This document shows positions 1-11,000 of a stretch of DNA of 64,000 nt, piece after piece. Source of the DNA: Emcibacter sp. SYSU 3D8 (GTDB taxonomy: Bacteria > Pseudomonadota > Alphaproteobacteria > SMXS01); contig NZ_JBBYXK010000001.1 of NCBI RefSeq assembly GCF_039655875.1, positions 1,095,001 to 1,159,000 of the forward strand, written 5' to 3'. The notes beneath the pieces were generated by a model, which saw only the letters and a list, made by a program, of their open reading frames with translations, had not been told where the DNA came from and did no database searches. Every line of letters begins with the position of its first letter. Within the stretch, counting starts at the first letter, position 1. Made by a program: the position numbers and the translations under genes.

Positions 1-702
1 CCTTTTGCCTACCGGATCGGCCTGCTCGGCGAGTTGCTCTCGATCGCCCTGTTCATCGTCGGCGCGACACTGGCTTTTTGCGCCCTTGCCGCCGGACTGG
101 TAGGCATCGTCCGGGCCCTGATGCCGTCGGCCCGGGTCAGGGGCGGCCTGAACTCGGCCGTGGCCGTCCTGATCGGCGGCGCCTCCCTGGCCGCCATTCT
201 GCACTGGATGGTGCTGCCCGGCTGGGACGCGCCCCGCATCCACGACGTCACCACATCGCCGAAGGACCCGCCTGAATTCGACGTGGCGCGCGTCGCCCAT
301 TATGCCGGCCGCGATTACCTCACCTACCGTGCCTACGACGCGCAGATGCAAGGTAAGGTATCCACAGCCTATCCGGAGATCCGCACCCTGGTGTTCGACA
401 AGTCGCTGCGCCAGGTGTTCGTGGCCGCCGAGGCGGCCGCGAAGGATCTGCAATGGACCGTGTTCGCCGCCGATCCCACCAAAGGGCGCATCGAGGCCGG
501 CGACTGGTCGACGATTTTTGGCTTCGTCGACGATATCGTCATCAGGATACGCCTCAATGCCGCCGGCTATACCGTCCTCGACATCAGGTCGGCATCGCGC
601 ACCGGGGCCGTCGATATGGGCCGCAATGCCCGGCGCATCCAGGCGTTCACCGAGGCGCTCGATCGGCATCTGCCGCAATATTCCACCACCAGAACCCCCT
701 AG
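1..702 (+). CDS. DUF1499 family membrane protein, 5' end cut by window edge
   Basis: The frame is open to base 1, so the true start probably lies to the left. The first in-window start would be TTG at 34. The N-terminal part has hydrophobic helices (LSIALFIVGATLAF and AVAVLIGGASLAAILHW) and is probably membrane-embedded. The C-terminal 130 residues match the DUF1499 pattern, with FGFVDDIVIRIRL followed by DIRSASRTGAVDMG and NARRIQAF. The family has no established biochemical role. It ends 12 bases before the formaldehyde dehydrogenase gene, so the two may be co-transcribed. The family call is fairly sure; function is unknown. Confidence 0.8.
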   Translation, partial: PFAYRIGLLGELLSIALFIVGATLAFCALAAGLVGIVRALMPSARVRGGLNSAVAVLIGGASLAAILHWMVLPGWDAPRIHDVTTSPKDPPEFDVARVAHYAGRDYLTYRAYDAQMQGKVSTAYPEIRTLVFDKSLRQVFVAAEAAAKDLQWTVFAADPTKGRIEAGDWSTIFGFVDDIVIRIRLNAAGYTVLDIRSASRTGAVDMGRNARRIQAFTEALDRHLPQYSTTRTP

Positions 703-714
703 AACGAGGTACCG

Positions 715-1830
<1,116 letters not shown>

Positions 1831-1840
1831 GGAGACTGAC

Positions 1841-2767
1841 ATGAAGATCGCCATTATGGGTTCGGGCGGCGTCGGCGGCTATTTCGGCGCCAAGATGGCG
1901 CTGGCCGGCCACGACGTTACCTTCATCGCCCGCGGCGCCCATCTGGACGCCATCAGGAAGAACGGGCTGCTGGTAAAGACCGACACCGCCGAGATGCGGG
2001 TCGACCCCGCCCGGGCGACCGACGATCCGGCCACCATCGGACCGGTCGATGTGGTCCTGTTCACCACCAAGCTCTACGACACCTCCGAGGCTGCCGCGCA
2101 GCTCAAGCCTGTGATGGGGCCGGACACCTATATCGTCACCATCCAGAACGGGGTCAGCGGCGCCGACCTGATCGGCGAGGTGCTGGGACACGGCAAGGTG
2201 CTGCCCGGTTCCACCTACATCATCTCGCATCTGGAGGCGCCCGGCGTGATCCGCCACATGGGCCAGTTCCAGCGCATCGTGTTCGGCGAGGTGGACGGCA
2301 GCATGAGTGCGCGCGGCAGGGCGTTCGAGCAGCTGTGCCGGGAATCGGACATCGACGTGGAATTCAGCGACAAGGTGCTGACCACCATGTGGGAGAAATT
2401 CATCCCGCTGACGGTCATGAGCGGCATGACGTCGCTGTTGCGGCTGCCGATCGGACCGATCCTGGCCGACCCCGAGCTGTCGGCCATGGTCGACGCGGCC
2501 GTCGAGGAAGCGGTCAGCGTGGGCCGCGCCAAGGGCGTTGAATTGCACGAGAAGGCCGCCTCGCGGGTGCAGAAATCGGTCCGGATGGCGCCCTACGACA
2601 CCAAGGCATCCATGCTGATCGATCTGGAACGCGGCAAGAAGATGGAACTGCCCTGGCTGAGCGCCAGTGTTGCCCGATGGGGTGAGGAACTGGGTGTGCC
2701 GACGCCCACCCACAAGTTCATCGCCGCCGCGCTCAAGCCCTACGCTGCGGGCGCGCCCAAGGCGTGA
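1841..2767 (+). CDS. 2-dehydropantoate 2-reductase family protein
   Basis: A 308-residue ketopantoate reductase (PanE/ApbA) family member. The N-terminal NADP-binding motif is GSGGVGGYFGAKMA, followed by ARGAHLDAI. A central TKLYDTSEAA segment and the helical C-terminal domain (EKFIPLTVMSGMTSLLR) carry the substrate-binding surface of the family. True PanE makes pantoate for coenzyme A. However, many paralogues in catabolic gene runs act on other 2-oxo acids, and the neighbours here (formaldehyde dehydrogenase, VOC protein, enoyl-CoA hydratase) favour such a role. A strong GAGGAGA ribosome site precedes the ATG. Confidence 0.85.
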   Translation: MKIAIMGSGGVGGYFGAKMALAGHDVTFIARGAHLDAIRKNGLLVKTDTAEMRVDPARATDDPATIGPVDVVLFTTKLYDTSEAAAQLKPVMGPDTYIVTIQNGVSGADLIGEVLGHGKVLPGSTYIISHLEAPGVIRHMGQFQRIVFGEVDGSMSARGRAFEQLCRESDIDVEFSDKVLTTMWEKFIPLTVMSGMTSLLRLPIGPILADPELSAMVDAAVEEAVSVGRAKGVELHEKAASRVQKSVRMAPYDTKASMLIDLERGKKMELPWLSASVARWGEELGVPTPTHKFIAAALKPYAAGAPKA

Positions 2768-2769
2768 CG

Positions 2770-3528
2770 ATGACCAACGGCTACAAGCTGCGGCAACTGG
2801 CGCTGGTGGCGCGCGACCTGGCATCTGTCGAGGCGGACCTGTCGGCCATTTTCGGCCTGGAGGTCGCCTATCGCGATCCGGCCGTGGCCAAATGGGGCCT
2901 CGAGAACATCGTGGTGCCGGTCGGCAACCAGTTCCTCGAGGTGGTCGCCCCGACCCGTCCCGGCACCACCGCCGGGCGCTATCTCGACCGGCGCGGCGGC
3001 GATGGCGGCTACATGGTGATCCTGCAGACGGAGGATCCGCGCGGCCGCGACGCCCGCGTAGCGGGACTCGGGATCCGTACGGTGCACCAGATCCTGCATA
3101 GCGACTATGATGGCCTGCAATTGCACCCGCGCGATACCGGCGGCTCGTTTCTGGAAATCGACTGGGCGCCCGGCTTCGCGCAGCCGGACGGCTCGTGGCA
3201 CCCGGCCGGAGAAAACTGGCGCACGGCCCGGCGCACCGAAGTGGCAACGGGCCTGCTTGCTGCCGAGATTCAGACGCCCGACCCCGGCGCGCTGGCGGCG
3301 CGCTGGTCGGCGATCCTCGGGCGGCCCACCGACGGCCAGTCGATTCCCCTGGATCTGGGGACGCTTCGCTTCGCCGGCGACCAGGATGGCCGCGGTGAAG
3401 GCCTGGGCGGCATCGACATCGCCGTCGCGGACAAGGCGCACGTGCTGCGCGAGGGCGAACGGCGTGGCCGGCTCGCCGGCAAGGACATGCTGCTGATCGG
3501 CGGCACCCGCTTCAATCTGATCGCATAG
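2770..3528 (+). CDS. VOC family (glyoxalase-like) protein
   Basis: About 252 residues starting at the ATG, which has AAGG about nine bases upstream. A GTG at 2764 would overlap the PanE-like gene by four bases. The protein opens with a betaalphabeta module (KLRQLALVARDLASVEADLS) typical of vicinal-oxygen-chelate enzymes. It is long enough for two such modules, the second starting near residue 155 (EIQTPDPGALAARWSAILG). It resembles the glyoxalase-like branch rather than a defined dioxygenase. Substrate unknown. Tight packing between the reductase and the enoyl-CoA hydratase suggests a shared operon. Confidence 0.75.
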   Translation: MTNGYKLRQLALVARDLASVEADLSAIFGLEVAYRDPAVAKWGLENIVVPVGNQFLEVVAPTRPGTTAGRYLDRRGGDGGYMVILQTEDPRGRDARVAGLGIRTVHQILHSDYDGLQLHPRDTGGSFLEIDWAPGFAQPDGSWHPAGENWRTARRTEVATGLLAAEIQTPDPGALAARWSAILGRPTDGQSIPLDLGTLRFAGDQDGRGEGLGGIDIAVADKAHVLREGERRGRLAGKDMLLIGGTRFNLIA

Positions 3529-3543
3529 AAAAGGACACGACGG

Positions 3544-4383
3544 ATGTATCAGGAAATTCTGTATTCGGTGACCGGCCCGGTCGCCGAGATTCGCTTCAAC
3601 CGTCCCGACCGGCTGAATGCGCTGACCCGCCGCATGCTGACCGAGATGAAGCATGCCGTCGCCGCCGCCGAGCAGGACGAAGCGGTGATCGGCATCGTCA
3701 TCACCGGTGAAGGACGCGGCTTCTGCGCGGGCATGGACATGCAGGCGCTGTCGGCACTGGGCGCCTCGGGCGGCACCGGCAACCGGGTCGACGAGGACTA
3801 TGGCCTCGCGGCCCAGCCAGGCGATCCGGCGATGGGCGAGGAGTTTCTCAAGGGTCATTCCTACCTGATGGCGGTCCGCAAGCCGATCATTGCCGCCGTC
3901 AACGGCCCCTGCGCCGGCCTGGGCTTCGTTCTCGCCATGCTGTGCGACCTGCGCTTCATGGGCGAGGAAGCGGTGGTGACGGCCTCGTTCTCCCAGCGGG
4001 GCCTGGTGGCGGAATACGGCGTGAGCTGGATTCTGCCGCGGCTGATCGGCGTGTCGAAGACGCTGGACCTGCTGTGGACGTCGCGCAAGATCAAGGCCGC
4101 CGAAGCCATGGAAATGGGTCTTGTGGACAAGGTATTCCCGGCGGCCGACGTGGCGGCACAGGCGCATGCGTACATCAACGAGCTGTCCGCGAACGCAGCA
4201 CCCTACTCGCTGATGATGATGAAGCGGCAGGTCTACCGCCATCTGGCCATGCCGCTGGGCGAGGCTGTCGCCGAGACCACCCAGTGGATCGCCGAGAGCA
4301 CCGCGCGCGACGACTTCAAGGAAGGCGTCAACGCCTATATGGAGCGGCGCCCGCCGCAATTCAGCCGCATCAAGGCAGGATGA
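3544..4383 (+). CDS. enoyl-CoA hydratase/isomerase family protein
   Basis: A 279-residue crotonase-fold protein. Family hallmarks are FNRPDRLNALTRRM near the N-terminus and the first oxyanion-hole segment GEGRGFCAGMDMQ. The second segment, AAVNGPCAGLGFVLAMLCDLRF, is followed by a glutamate-containing helix (RGLVAEYGVSWILPRLIG). The C-terminal trimerisation helices are complete. Such enzymes hydrate or isomerise acyl-CoA thioesters in fatty acid and related catabolism. The exact substrate cannot be read from sequence. AAGGA lies eight bases before the ATG, and it is the last gene of the run starting with frmA. Confidence 0.88.
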   Translation: MYQEILYSVTGPVAEIRFNRPDRLNALTRRMLTEMKHAVAAAEQDEAVIGIVITGEGRGFCAGMDMQALSALGASGGTGNRVDEDYGLAAQPGDPAMGEEFLKGHSYLMAVRKPIIAAVNGPCAGLGFVLAMLCDLRFMGEEAVVTASFSQRGLVAEYGVSWILPRLIGVSKTLDLLWTSRKIKAAEAMEMGLVDKVFPAADVAAQAHAYINELSANAAPYSLMMMKRQVYRHLAMPLGEAVAETTQWIAESTARDDFKEGVNAYMERRPPQFSRIKAG

Positions 4384-4403
4384 CGCCGCAATTTTGACAG
4401 CAT

Positions 4404-4443
4404 GCCGCCCGGATCCGCCGCTCACGGCCACGGTCCGGGCGGC
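4404..4443 (+). terminator. inverted repeat after the enoyl-CoA hydratase gene, possible terminator
   Basis: GCCGCCCGGA and TCCGGGCGGC form a perfect 10-bp stem around a 20-base loop, 20 bases after the stop codon. No T-tract follows, so an intrinsic terminator is not proven. It may instead protect the 3' end or work with Rho. The rest of the 235-base gap before the ATP-grasp start holds nothing I recognise. Confidence 0.4.
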
Positions 4444-4618
4444 AAGCCCTGGCACCGCCGCCTAATGCTTGATCTTTGTGTCCAATCATGCGCCACAATG
4501 GACCCTGCAAAATGCCCCTGAATGCCCGATTTGCTCAGCTTGTGCCGTGGCACGGAGTTTGCTTCGAGCGATAGAGGCCTGCACCGCAGCGCCGACCAGA
4601 GATGACCAACGGAATCGC

Positions 4619-6037
4619 ATGACCAAGCCGCCCGCTTTCGATGAAATGACCCTGCCCGACGGGTCGGTACGATCCGTCTACCAGAATATCGACAAATGGC
4701 TGCGCGAGGCCGCCGTCGACCGGCTCGATCTGAAGCGGCGAGAGGCCGACACCATATTCCGCCGGCTGGGCATTACCTTCTCGGTCTATACCGAAGGCGG
4801 CGATCCCGAACGCCTCATTCCCTTCGACATCATCCCGCGGATATTCGGCGCCGAGGAATGGGCGCGGTTGTCGCTGGGCGCGGTGCAGCGCGTAAAGGGC
4901 ATCAACGCGTTCATTCGCGACATCTATCACGATCAGGAAATCCTGCGCGCCGGCGTGGTGCCCGCCGAGCAGGTACTGAAGAACAACCAGTTCCGTCCCG
5001 AGATGCGCGGCATCGACGTGCCGCGCGACATCTATGCCCATATCGTCGGCATCGACATGGTGCGCACCGGCGAAAACGAATTCTATGTGCTCGAGGACAA
5101 CGCCCGCACCCCGTCGGGCGTGGCCTACATGCTTGAAAACCGCGAAGTGATGATGCGGCTGTTTCCGGAACTGTTCGCCAACCAGCGGATCGCGCCGGTG
5201 GACACCTACGCTACCGAATTACTGCGCACGCTGGCCAGCGTGGCGCCGGGCCTGACATCCGACCCCACCATCGCGGTGCTCACGCCCGGCATCTACAACA
5301 GCGCCTATTTCGAGCACGCCTTCCTGGCGGAAGGCATGGGCGTGGAGCTTGTCGAAGGGCAGGACCTGTTCGTCGAGGACAAGAAGGTGTTCATGCGCAC
5401 ACCGGCCGGCCCCAAGCGGGTCGACGTGCTGTACCGGCGCCTCGACGACGACTTCCTCGACCCGCTGGCGTTCCGGCCCGATTCCGCACTGGGCGTACCC
5501 GGCCTGATGAGCGCCTACCGTGCCGGCAACGTCAACATCGCCAACGCGGTGGGATCCGGCATTTCGGACGACAAGTCGATCTACACCTACATGCCCGACA
5601 TCATCCGGTTCTATCTGGGCGAGGAGCCGATTCTCAACAACGTACCAACCTATTCCTGCCGCAACGATGAAGACCGCAAATATGTGCTCGCCCATCTGGA
5701 CGAGCTGGTGGTCAAGGAAGTCCACGGTTCGGGCGGCTACGGGATGCTGATCGGTCCGACCGCCACGAAGGAGGAACGCGAGGAATTCGCCAAGCGGATC
5801 ACGGCGACGCCCCAGGCCTATATCGCCCAGCCGACCCTGGCGTTGAGCACCTGCCCCACCTTCGTCGACAGCGGTGTGGCGCCGCGCCACGTCGACCTGC
5901 GCCCCTTCGTGCTGTCCGGCGACCAGGTCCGCATGGTGCCCGGCGGGCTGACCCGCGTGGCCTTGCCCGAGGGCTCGCTGGTGGTGAATTCCAGCCAGGG
6001 CGGCGGGACCAAGGACACGTGGGTGCTGGAGAATTGA
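4619..6037 (+). CDS. circularly permuted type 2 ATP-grasp protein
   Basis: About 472 residues from the ATG at 4619. A longer in-frame start at 4469 adds 50 residues that do not look like the family, and GGA lies five bases before the chosen ATG. The sequence has typical segments: ERLIPFDIIPRI, VLEDNARTPSGVAYMLENR, VDVLYRRLDDDFLDP and the nucleotide-loop region VVKEVHGSGGYGML. These COG2308-type enzymes are predicted to ligate amino groups to peptides or small molecules using ATP. The alpha-E gene follows within two bases and Anbu after that, matching a known conserved gene neighbourhood. No experimental substrate is known to me. Confidence 0.88.
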   Translation: MTKPPAFDEMTLPDGSVRSVYQNIDKWLREAAVDRLDLKRREADTIFRRLGITFSVYTEGGDPERLIPFDIIPRIFGAEEWARLSLGAVQRVKGINAFIRDIYHDQEILRAGVVPAEQVLKNNQFRPEMRGIDVPRDIYAHIVGIDMVRTGENEFYVLEDNARTPSGVAYMLENREVMMRLFPELFANQRIAPVDTYATELLRTLASVAPGLTSDPTIAVLTPGIYNSAYFEHAFLAEGMGVELVEGQDLFVEDKKVFMRTPAGPKRVDVLYRRLDDDFLDPLAFRPDSALGVPGLMSAYRAGNVNIANAVGSGISDDKSIYTYMPDIIRFYLGEEPILNNVPTYSCRNDEDRKYVLAHLDELVVKEVHGSGGYGMLIGPTATKEEREEFAKRITATPQAYIAQPTLALSTCPTFVDSGVAPRHVDLRPFVLSGDQVRMVPGGLTRVALPEGSLVVNSSQGGGTKDTWVLEN

Positions 6038-6039
6038 CC

Positions 6040-7077
6040 ATGCTGAGCCGCACCGCCGACAATTTGTACTGGATGGGCCGCTACATCGAGCGATCCGAGA
6101 ACAATGCGCGCATCCTGGATGTCGCCCACCGCATGTCGCTGCTGCCGTCGCTGACCGGAGAGCACCGGACCGAATGGCAGTCCGCGATCACCATATCGGG
6201 CGGCGAGGAGCATTTCGCCGAGCATTACGGCACGCCGAACGAAACCAATGCGGTCTATTACATGACTCTCGACCGCGACAACGCGTCGTCGATCTATTCC
6301 TGCCTGCGCGCCGCGCGCGAGAACTGCCGCGCCATCCGTCACGCCGTGCCGACCGAAGTCTGGGAAGCGATCAACACAACCTGGTTCGAAATTCGCGACA
6401 TGACCCAGAACCGTCTGCTCAGCCGCGGCGCCCGGCAGTTCTACGACTGGGTCAAGGAACGGTCGAGCCTGTTTCGCGGTGTCACCGTGGGCACCATGCT
6501 GCAGGACGATTCCTTCCACTTCGCCCGCCTGGGCACGTTTCTGGAGCGGGCCGACAATACCGCCCGTATCCTCGACGTGAAATTCCACGTCCTGCTGCCC
6601 CAGGGCGAGCAGGTCGGCGGTGCGCTCGACTACTTCCAGTGGACCGCCCTGCTCCGCTCGGTGTCGGCGCTACGGAACTATCGCCGGGTGTTCGGCTCCG
6701 AGGTCGTCCCCTCGCGGGTGGCCGAGCTGATGATCCTGATGGAGGCCATGCCCCGGTCGCTGCATCACTGCCAGGCCGAGATCGTCACCCACCTGGACGC
6801 GCTCGGCGCGGCCTACGGCAAGCGGCAGGAGTGTCACCGCATGGCCGGCGAAGCCCACGCCAAGCTGCGATTCGGCAAGATCGAGCACATCTTCGATGTG
6901 GGCCTGCACGAATATCTGACCGATTACGTCGAACGAAACGCCAAACTGGGCATGCAGATCGCCAAGGATTTCCTGCTGACCCGCGAGCCGGTAACCGTCG
7001 AGTCCACGGTGCAGGAGCAGACGCCCGGCACGCAGACCCAGGCCATGGGCAGCATGACCCAGACCCGGTCCGGATAG
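6040..7077 (+). CDS. alpha-E domain protein (DUF403/COG2307)
   Basis: A 345-residue protein beginning MLSRTADNLYWMGRYIERSE, the characteristic opening of the all-helical alpha-E family. The ATG at 6040 lies two bases after the ATP-grasp stop. An upstream in-frame start at 6019 would overlap that gene. A repeat of the same theme is seen in the middle (FARLGTFLERADNTARILDV). The C-terminal 30 residues are rich in Gln, Thr and Met and look disordered. The family is a genetic partner of the circularly permuted ATP-grasp proteins. Its role, perhaps as a scaffold or second catalytic unit, is not established. Confidence 0.88.
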   Translation: MLSRTADNLYWMGRYIERSENNARILDVAHRMSLLPSLTGEHRTEWQSAITISGGEEHFAEHYGTPNETNAVYYMTLDRDNASSIYSCLRAARENCRAIRHAVPTEVWEAINTTWFEIRDMTQNRLLSRGARQFYDWVKERSSLFRGVTVGTMLQDDSFHFARLGTFLERADNTARILDVKFHVLLPQGEQVGGALDYFQWTALLRSVSALRNYRRVFGSEVVPSRVAELMILMEAMPRSLHHCQAEIVTHLDALGAAYGKRQECHRMAGEAHAKLRFGKIEHIFDVGLHEYLTDYVERNAKLGMQIAKDFLLTREPVTVESTVQEQTPGTQTQAMGSMTQTRSG

Positions 7078-7140
7078 GCTCGCGCCGCTACGTTGCGCGC
7101 TGCGGCGGCGCGGCATAGTCTGTCGTCACGTTTCGTGCGC

Positions 7141-7153
7141 AGGAGTACCCCTA
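7141..7153 (+). promoter_or_regulatory. ribosome site fixing the TTG start of Anbu
   Basis: AGGAG at 7141-7145 is followed by eight bases and then TTG at 7154. The TTG is directly followed by ACC (Thr), the nucleophile position of the peptidase, which supports this unusual start. Confidence 0.6.
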
Positions 7154-7906
7154 TTGACCTATTGCGTCGGCATGCTGCTCTCATCGGGCATGGTGATGGT
7201 GTCGGATTCCCGCACCAACGCCGGCATGGATCACATTTCGACCTTCAGGAAGATGCATGTCTGGGAGACGCCGGGCGAGCGGGTCATCGTGCTGATGACC
7301 GCCGGCAACCTTTCGGTCAGCCAGACCGTCGTGAACCTGCTGAAGGAGGGCATTGCGGATTCGGACGGCACCAGCGAGACCCTGCTGACGGTGCCGTCCA
7401 TGTTCCGGGCCGCTCAGCTGGTCGGCGCGGCGGTGCGCCAGGTCCATGCCCTCTATGGCGAGGCGCTGGAGGCCGAATCGCGCACCTTCAACGTCTCCTT
7501 CATCCTCGGCGGGCAGATTGCGGGCCGTGGATTGCGCCTGTTCCAGATCTATTCGGCCGGCAATTTCATTGAGGCGACTGTGGAGACGCCGTTTTTCCAG
7601 GTCGGCGAGACCAAATACGGCAAGCCGATCCTGGACCGGGTGCTGCAATACGACACCCCGCTGACCGGCGGCATGAAGATCGGGCTGATTTCCATGGATT
7701 CCACCCTGCGGTCGAACACCTCCGTCGGCTTGCCGCTCAACCTGGTCGTCTACGAGCGGGACAAGATGGCGTTGACCATCAACCGGACAATCCGGGAGGA
7801 CGACCCCTATTTCAACACCATCCGGCACATGTGGTCCGACGCGCTCCACAATGCCTATGTGGACCTGCCCGAACCGGATTGGCGCCAGACCGCGCTTCAG
7901 GTATAG
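7154..7906 (+). CDS. Anbu-type proteasome-related peptidase
   Basis: A 250-residue Ntn-hydrolase of the COG3484 (Anbu, ancestral beta subunit) family. Reading from TTG gives Met-Thr-Tyr-Cys-Val. After Met removal Thr1 would be the nucleophile, with Asp17 (VSDSRTNAG) and Lys32 (STFRKM) in the places expected of the catalytic dyad partners. The rest (VIVLMTAGNLSVSQTV, SFILGGQIAG, KIGLISMDSTLRSN) follows the family. Unlike HslV there is no ATPase partner gene nearby. The usual partners, ATP-grasp and alpha-E, lie immediately upstream. The transglutaminase-like protease often found in this cluster is absent. Confidence 0.87.
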   Translation: MTYCVGMLLSSGMVMVSDSRTNAGMDHISTFRKMHVWETPGERVIVLMTAGNLSVSQTVVNLLKEGIADSDGTSETLLTVPSMFRAAQLVGAAVRQVHALYGEALEAESRTFNVSFILGGQIAGRGLRLFQIYSAGNFIEATVETPFFQVGETKYGKPILDRVLQYDTPLTGGMKIGLISMDSTLRSNTSVGLPLNLVVYERDKMALTINRTIREDDPYFNTIRHMWSDALHNAYVDLPEPDWRQTALQV

Positions 7907-7950
7907 GGCGGCCTTTCCGGTTCATCCCGGAGCGGCGCGGCGAACCAAAG

Positions 7951-7981
7951 AAAAAGGGCCGGAACCCTAGGGTTCCGGCCC
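7951..7981 (-). terminator. Rho-independent terminator of the first giant gene
   Basis: Bases 7956-7981 are a perfect 26-base palindrome (GGGCCGGAACCC and its complement). Read on the minus strand it is followed by a T-tract (TTTTTCTTT), so it ends transcription of the 13135-8006 gene. It lies between two convergent genes. Confidence 0.8.
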
Positions 7982-8005
7982 CGACTCTTTACTCGCAAAA
8001 AGCGA

Positions 8006-11000
8006 TCAGTCGCCGGCGCGCAGCACGTTGATCGACGAGTTGCCAATCGCGGTGGCACCGATGCTGTTGCCCCGGACCGTGAACGAGCTGTTATTGCTGT
8101 TGGCATTCAGGGTCAGATTTTCGCCGATCCCGATCACCGTGTTCGTGACGGAGGCGGTCACGGTTGTGCCGTCGTTGGACTGGCTATTGCCGATTACCGA
8201 GCTTGGGTGCTGGAACGTGCCGGTATTCAGCACCAGTTGGTTGACCGCCTCGTTGCCGGTGGCGATGGCCCGAACCTCGTTGCCCTGGACATTGAGCGCG
8301 CTGAAGTCGACACCGGTGGTCTCGTTCAGTCCATCGATGCCGATGTCCACGTCTCTGATCGTCGAGGACACGGTCACGTTGTCAGTCCGCTGATCGTTGA
8401 CCAAAGCATAGTCCGCACCGGTAACCGCGACACGCGACGCCGCGCCCGGATCGATCGTCACGCCCGCACCTGAACTCTCCTGCAGGGTCGCCCCGGCGGA
8501 AGTGATCAGCAGGTTGCTCGACCGGTTAGCCCCGGAGACGGCTTCGACGATGTTGTTATCGACCGTCAGCGAACTATCCGTCGCACCCTCGTCGAGGTTA
8601 CCCGTGAAGATGCCCACATTGTCGATGCTCGCCGACACCGTGCTGCTGGCGAGTTCCTGGACATTGGCGAGGGCCGCCATGGCGTTGCTAGACGAACCGG
8701 CATCCAGCGAAAGCACGTTGATGGACGTGAAACCACGTGCCTCGGCCTGGACCAGGTTGTCCTCCACCGTTACGGCGTCGTTGTTGTAGTCCTCCGCCGC
8801 CGCCGCGCTGATGTAGGAGTTGTTCACAGTGGCGATCATCGTCGCGCCATCGCCGAACTGCATGTTCAGTACGTTGAACGCGGCGTCGAGCTGGATCGTC
8901 GGGTCGGTACCACCGGTGATGGGCGACGAGCCGCCCGCGCCCGCGTTGATCGATGCCCCCGCGACTGCAGTCAGCGAATTGACGACGGAACCGCCGATCG
9001 CCTGTCCGCGGATTTCGTTACTGTTGGCACTGGCGGTGAAGCTGCCGGCGCCGCGCGGGTCATCGGCCACTGCCACGATGCCCGTTCCGTCGACCAGGGC
9101 GGTGGTGTCGCTGCCGTCGCCGATGGTCTGCAGCGACAGTACCGACGCGCCTGGGGTGTTGTCGGCGATACCCGCAGCGGTGATGTTCGCCGAGGCCGTG
9201 ATGTTGAGCGAGTTGGACGCGCTGTGCTGGATTGACGACGCCAGGACGAGGTTGTTGTCGGCGGCAATCGAACCGCTGTCGAAGATGCCATTGGAAATCA
9301 CGCCGATCAGCGTATTGGTGACGCTGGAGTCCACATCCACCTCGGAGAAGACATCGCCAGGATCGCCCTGCACGTTGACGACCGCCAGTGAACTCCGCAC
9401 GTCGACGTCTGCGTCGTCACCGTTCGGCGCGTTGAGCGTATTGGTCGGGTCGTAGTTCAACACGTTGTTGCTGTTGCGGAACACCACATTTGTGCCGTCG
9501 CTGTTCAGATCGTTGGTGGCGCGGTTGCCTGACGACAGAGCGGCCACGGCGTTTCCATTCGCCGAGAACGAGCTGTCGTTGATCGAGCCGTCCACGTTCG
9601 CAAGCACGACGATCTCGGTAGCGTCGACGGAAGAGTCATAGACCACATCCTCGTCAGAGTACTGCAGGTTCGACAGGAACGCCTGGGCCTCGTTCACAAT
9701 ATAATCGAGTGAGAGCGTGTTGAACCCGTCGCTGCCCCGGCTCTCGGCCACCACCAGATTGGAATCCGCGCTAATGCTGGAGTCGTTGATGTCGCCGACC
9801 AGATCGCCATTGCCGATGTAGAAGGGCGGCAGGGACGCGCCGCCGGCCAGCACTTCCAGCTGCGTATTGTTGATGGTGGTCGACACGCCGACCGAACTGA
9901 CCTGGCGCGAGGCCAGAGACATTGACGTGTCCTGCTGCACGATGACGCCATCCTCGGTGATCGCCAGGATCGGGTTTTCCGCCTCCGAATTCTCCAGGCT
10001 GGTGCCGCTGGCATCGAGCGTGTTCACCACGTTGTTGATGCGCGCCAGCGCACGGACCGTATTGCCATCGACACTCAGGTCGCTGCTGTCGATGCTGCTG
10101 GTCGCGTTATCATTGGCATCGAGGGTGAAGTTGACGTCGGCGATGTCGACGGAGAAGCCGCCCGTCGTATCGCCGCCCTGGCCCCACTGGTTCGACACCA
10201 GCGTGGCGATCGGGCCATTGGCTGAATCGGGACCATCGAGGTCGGCGTTGTCGAGGTCAAAGGTCGCGACGTCCACGATCAGGGTATTGGTCGCGTCGTT
10301 GCCGGCGGCAAGGCCCGACAGGCTGTTGCCGTCGATTTCGGCGAGTGTGCTCTCGATGGCGTTACCGTCTACCGACAGGTCGATTGTGATATCGCTGCCG
10401 TCGATATTGACGTCAACTCCGTCGATGCCGAGGGCGAAGAACGCCTGATCATTCACCAGCGTGTTCTCGCCGACGACCGTGGAGTTCGGGCCGACTTCGG
10501 CGCTGATGGTGGTCACGGTGCTGTCGATCGTGCCGCTGAGCACCTGGGTCTGGGACGACACGTCGAGCGTGTTGGTGGCCAGGTTGATACGGGCCGACGA
10601 GCTGTTGCTGTTGTCGTTCGCCTGAACCGTGAGGTTGAGCAGCGGGTTGTCGGCCGCGATGACGTCGATGTCGATATCCAGATCGTCCTGGTCGACCAGC
10701 ATCTGGGCCGAGCCGTCCACGCCGTCCTCGTCGGCCAGCGTCTGGACGTTGACCAGCGACGACGACGCGTCGAGCGTCACGGCGTCGACCGAGACCTTAG
10801 ACGTCGCCTGGTTCAGGGTCGCGGCGATGATGGTGGTGTTTTCGTTGGCGGTGATCTCGGAATTCTGGACCAGCGAATTGCCGCCGGCGTCGTCGCCGAC
10901 ATCGATGTCGATCAGATCCCCGTCCGCTTGGGCGGTCACCGTGTTGCCGTTCAGATCTTCGACCGACTGGTCGTTCAAGAGCGCGATGCCGGCATTGATC

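Noticed and set aside
1841-2767. Naming the reductase panE outright
   Set aside because: Family is certain but catabolic neighbours and the known many-paralogue nature make pantoate synthesis unproven.
2740-4455. 571-codon minus-strand ORF opposite the VOC and enoyl-CoA hydratase genes
   Set aside because: Composition typical of reversed high-GC coding sequence; both sense genes are well-supported families.
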